Source: Acidithiobacillus sp. | GTDB taxonomy: Bacteria; Pseudomonadota; Gammaproteobacteria; Acidithiobacillales; Acidithiobacillaceae | Direction of reading: 5' to 3' | Length of the DNA: 41,884 nucleotides | NCBI GenBank assembly: GCA_028065135.1 | Contig: JAPTWR010000039.1 | Coordinates: 6,267 to 48,150 of the forward strand | Shown here: positions 41,221 to 41,884 of the stretch, one piece after another | Position numbering within the stretch: the stretch's first letter is position 1 | Layout: each line of letters begins with the position of its first letter | The notes under the pieces: model-generated | What the model saw: the letters and a program-made list of their open reading frames with translations, nothing else | Database searches by the model: none | Told to the model about the DNA's origin: nothing | Translations under genes and position numbers: made by a program

Positions 41221-41884
41221 TGAAAGTGACCGTGGTGGGGACCGGATACGTGGGGCTGGTCACGGGTGCCTGTCTGGCGCAGGTGGGTAACCAGGTGCTG
41301 TGTGTGGATGTGGATGCCGACAAGGTCGCGCGACTGCGGGCCGGTGAGGTGCCCATCCACGAGCCTGATTTGCCCGCCATCGTGCAGGAAGGTATTGTCA
41401 GCGGGCGCTTGTGCTTCACTACAGATATTGCTGAGGGCGTCACCCATGGGGATTTTCTCTTCATTGCCGTGGGGACGCCGCCCGATGAAGACGGTTCTGC
41501 CGACTTGCGTCATGTGTTGGCGGTGGCCGGCGACATTGGCCGACATTTGCAACGGCCGGTCACGGTTATCAATAAATCCACGGTACCGGTAGGCACGGCG
41601 CAAAAAGTCCGTGCCCGAATTGCTGCTGTTTTGCAGGACCGGGCGGCGGATATCGTCTTCGATGTAGTCGCCAATCCCGAGTTCCTGAAAGAAGGCGCCG
41701 CTGTGGCAGATTTTATGAAGCCGGACCGGATTATCGTCGGCACGGATAACGGGGCGACAGCGGAGCGGATGCGCGCCCTCTATGCGCCCTTCAACCGCAA
41801 TCATGATCGCCTGATCGTCATGGACCCGGCATCAGCGGAACTCACCAAATATGCGGCCAATGTCATGCTCGCCACCAGGATTTC
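41221..41884 (+). CDS. ugd: UDP-glucose 6-dehydrogenase, cut by the window end
   Basis: The first 221 residues of a UDP-glucose/GDP-mannose dehydrogenase family enzyme that oxidises UDP-glucose to UDP-glucuronate, for exopolysaccharide or lipid A modification. The N-terminal Rossmann motif is [18 protein letters not shown]. Further family stretches are [57 protein letters not shown] and [14 protein letters not shown]. The catalytic Cys lies beyond the window. GGGAGCGG precedes ATG 41221, right after acpS. GDP-mannose dehydrogenase is the less likely alternative. Confidence 0.93.

Overview
The window looks like chromosomal core DNA from a gamma-proteobacterium-like organism, most probably an Acidithiobacillus. 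The genus is my inference from synteny and gene content, not a database result. The strongest evidence is the block nadB | rpoE-rseA-degP(mucD)-lepA-lepB-DUF4845-rnc-era-recO-pdxJ-acpS, which is the classic gammaproteobacterial sigma-E/lepA neighbourhood. Supporting evidence is split-subunit glycine decarboxylase, osmoregulated periplasmic glucan genes and a 7Fe ferredoxin. There is no phage, insertion sequence, CRISPR array or integrase, and no gene-free stretch longer than 300 bases.

Layout. 1-4.8 kb: AT-rich leader, then opgG, an unrecognised gene, opgH and a Sel1-repeat gene. 4.8-6.8 kb: NDUFA9-like reductase (minus), DUF423 membrane protein and an unknown gene. 6.8-9.1 kb: sohB-type peptidase (minus), moaD-moaE and yajQ. 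9.2-17.4 kb: one tightly overlapping run, a 21-codon ORF then gcvT-gcvH-gcvPA-gcvPB-moxR-DUF58-tgpA. 17.5-19.5 kb (minus): fdxA-msbA. 19.7-22.1 kb: 2-Cys peroxiredoxin, an unknown gene (minus) and a PHP phosphatase. 22.2-26.5 kb: AI-2E/PerM permease, a Met/Gln-rich protein, an unknown gene, rlmB, a TatD hydrolase and a PhnP-like MBL hydrolase. 26.6 kb: tRNA-Ala(GGC) with its own consensus promoter and terminator. 26.8-29.9 kb: FIST-domain protein, a small membrane protein and ygfZ (minus), and a frameshifted ygfX-like gene. 29.8-31.4 kb: nadB (minus). 31.5-41.2 kb: the sigma-E/lepA block. At the right edge an ugd gene is cut by the window end.

How the parts work together. OpgG/OpgH make periplasmic glucans. 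RpoE/RseA/DegP, LepB and MsbA form an envelope biogenesis and stress theme. The GcvTHP proteins carry out glycine cleavage, and the overlapping MoxR/DUF58/transglutaminase trio appears to be co-translated with them. LepA, RNase III, Era, RlmB and the tRNA serve translation and ribosome maturation; PdxJ, NadB, MoaDE and AcpS serve cofactor supply.

No clear new multi-gene system such as a defence island or biosynthetic cluster was found. The best leads are: the unknown gene inside the opg operon; the 21-codon ORF stop-start coupled to gcvT; the fusion of glycine cleavage and MoxR/TgpA genes into one overlapping transcription unit; the Met/Gln-rich protein at 23.3 kb; and the apparent pentamer-duplication frameshift in ygfX. 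Several starts were moved inward from the longest reading frame using ribosome-binding sites and family N-termini, as explained per gene.
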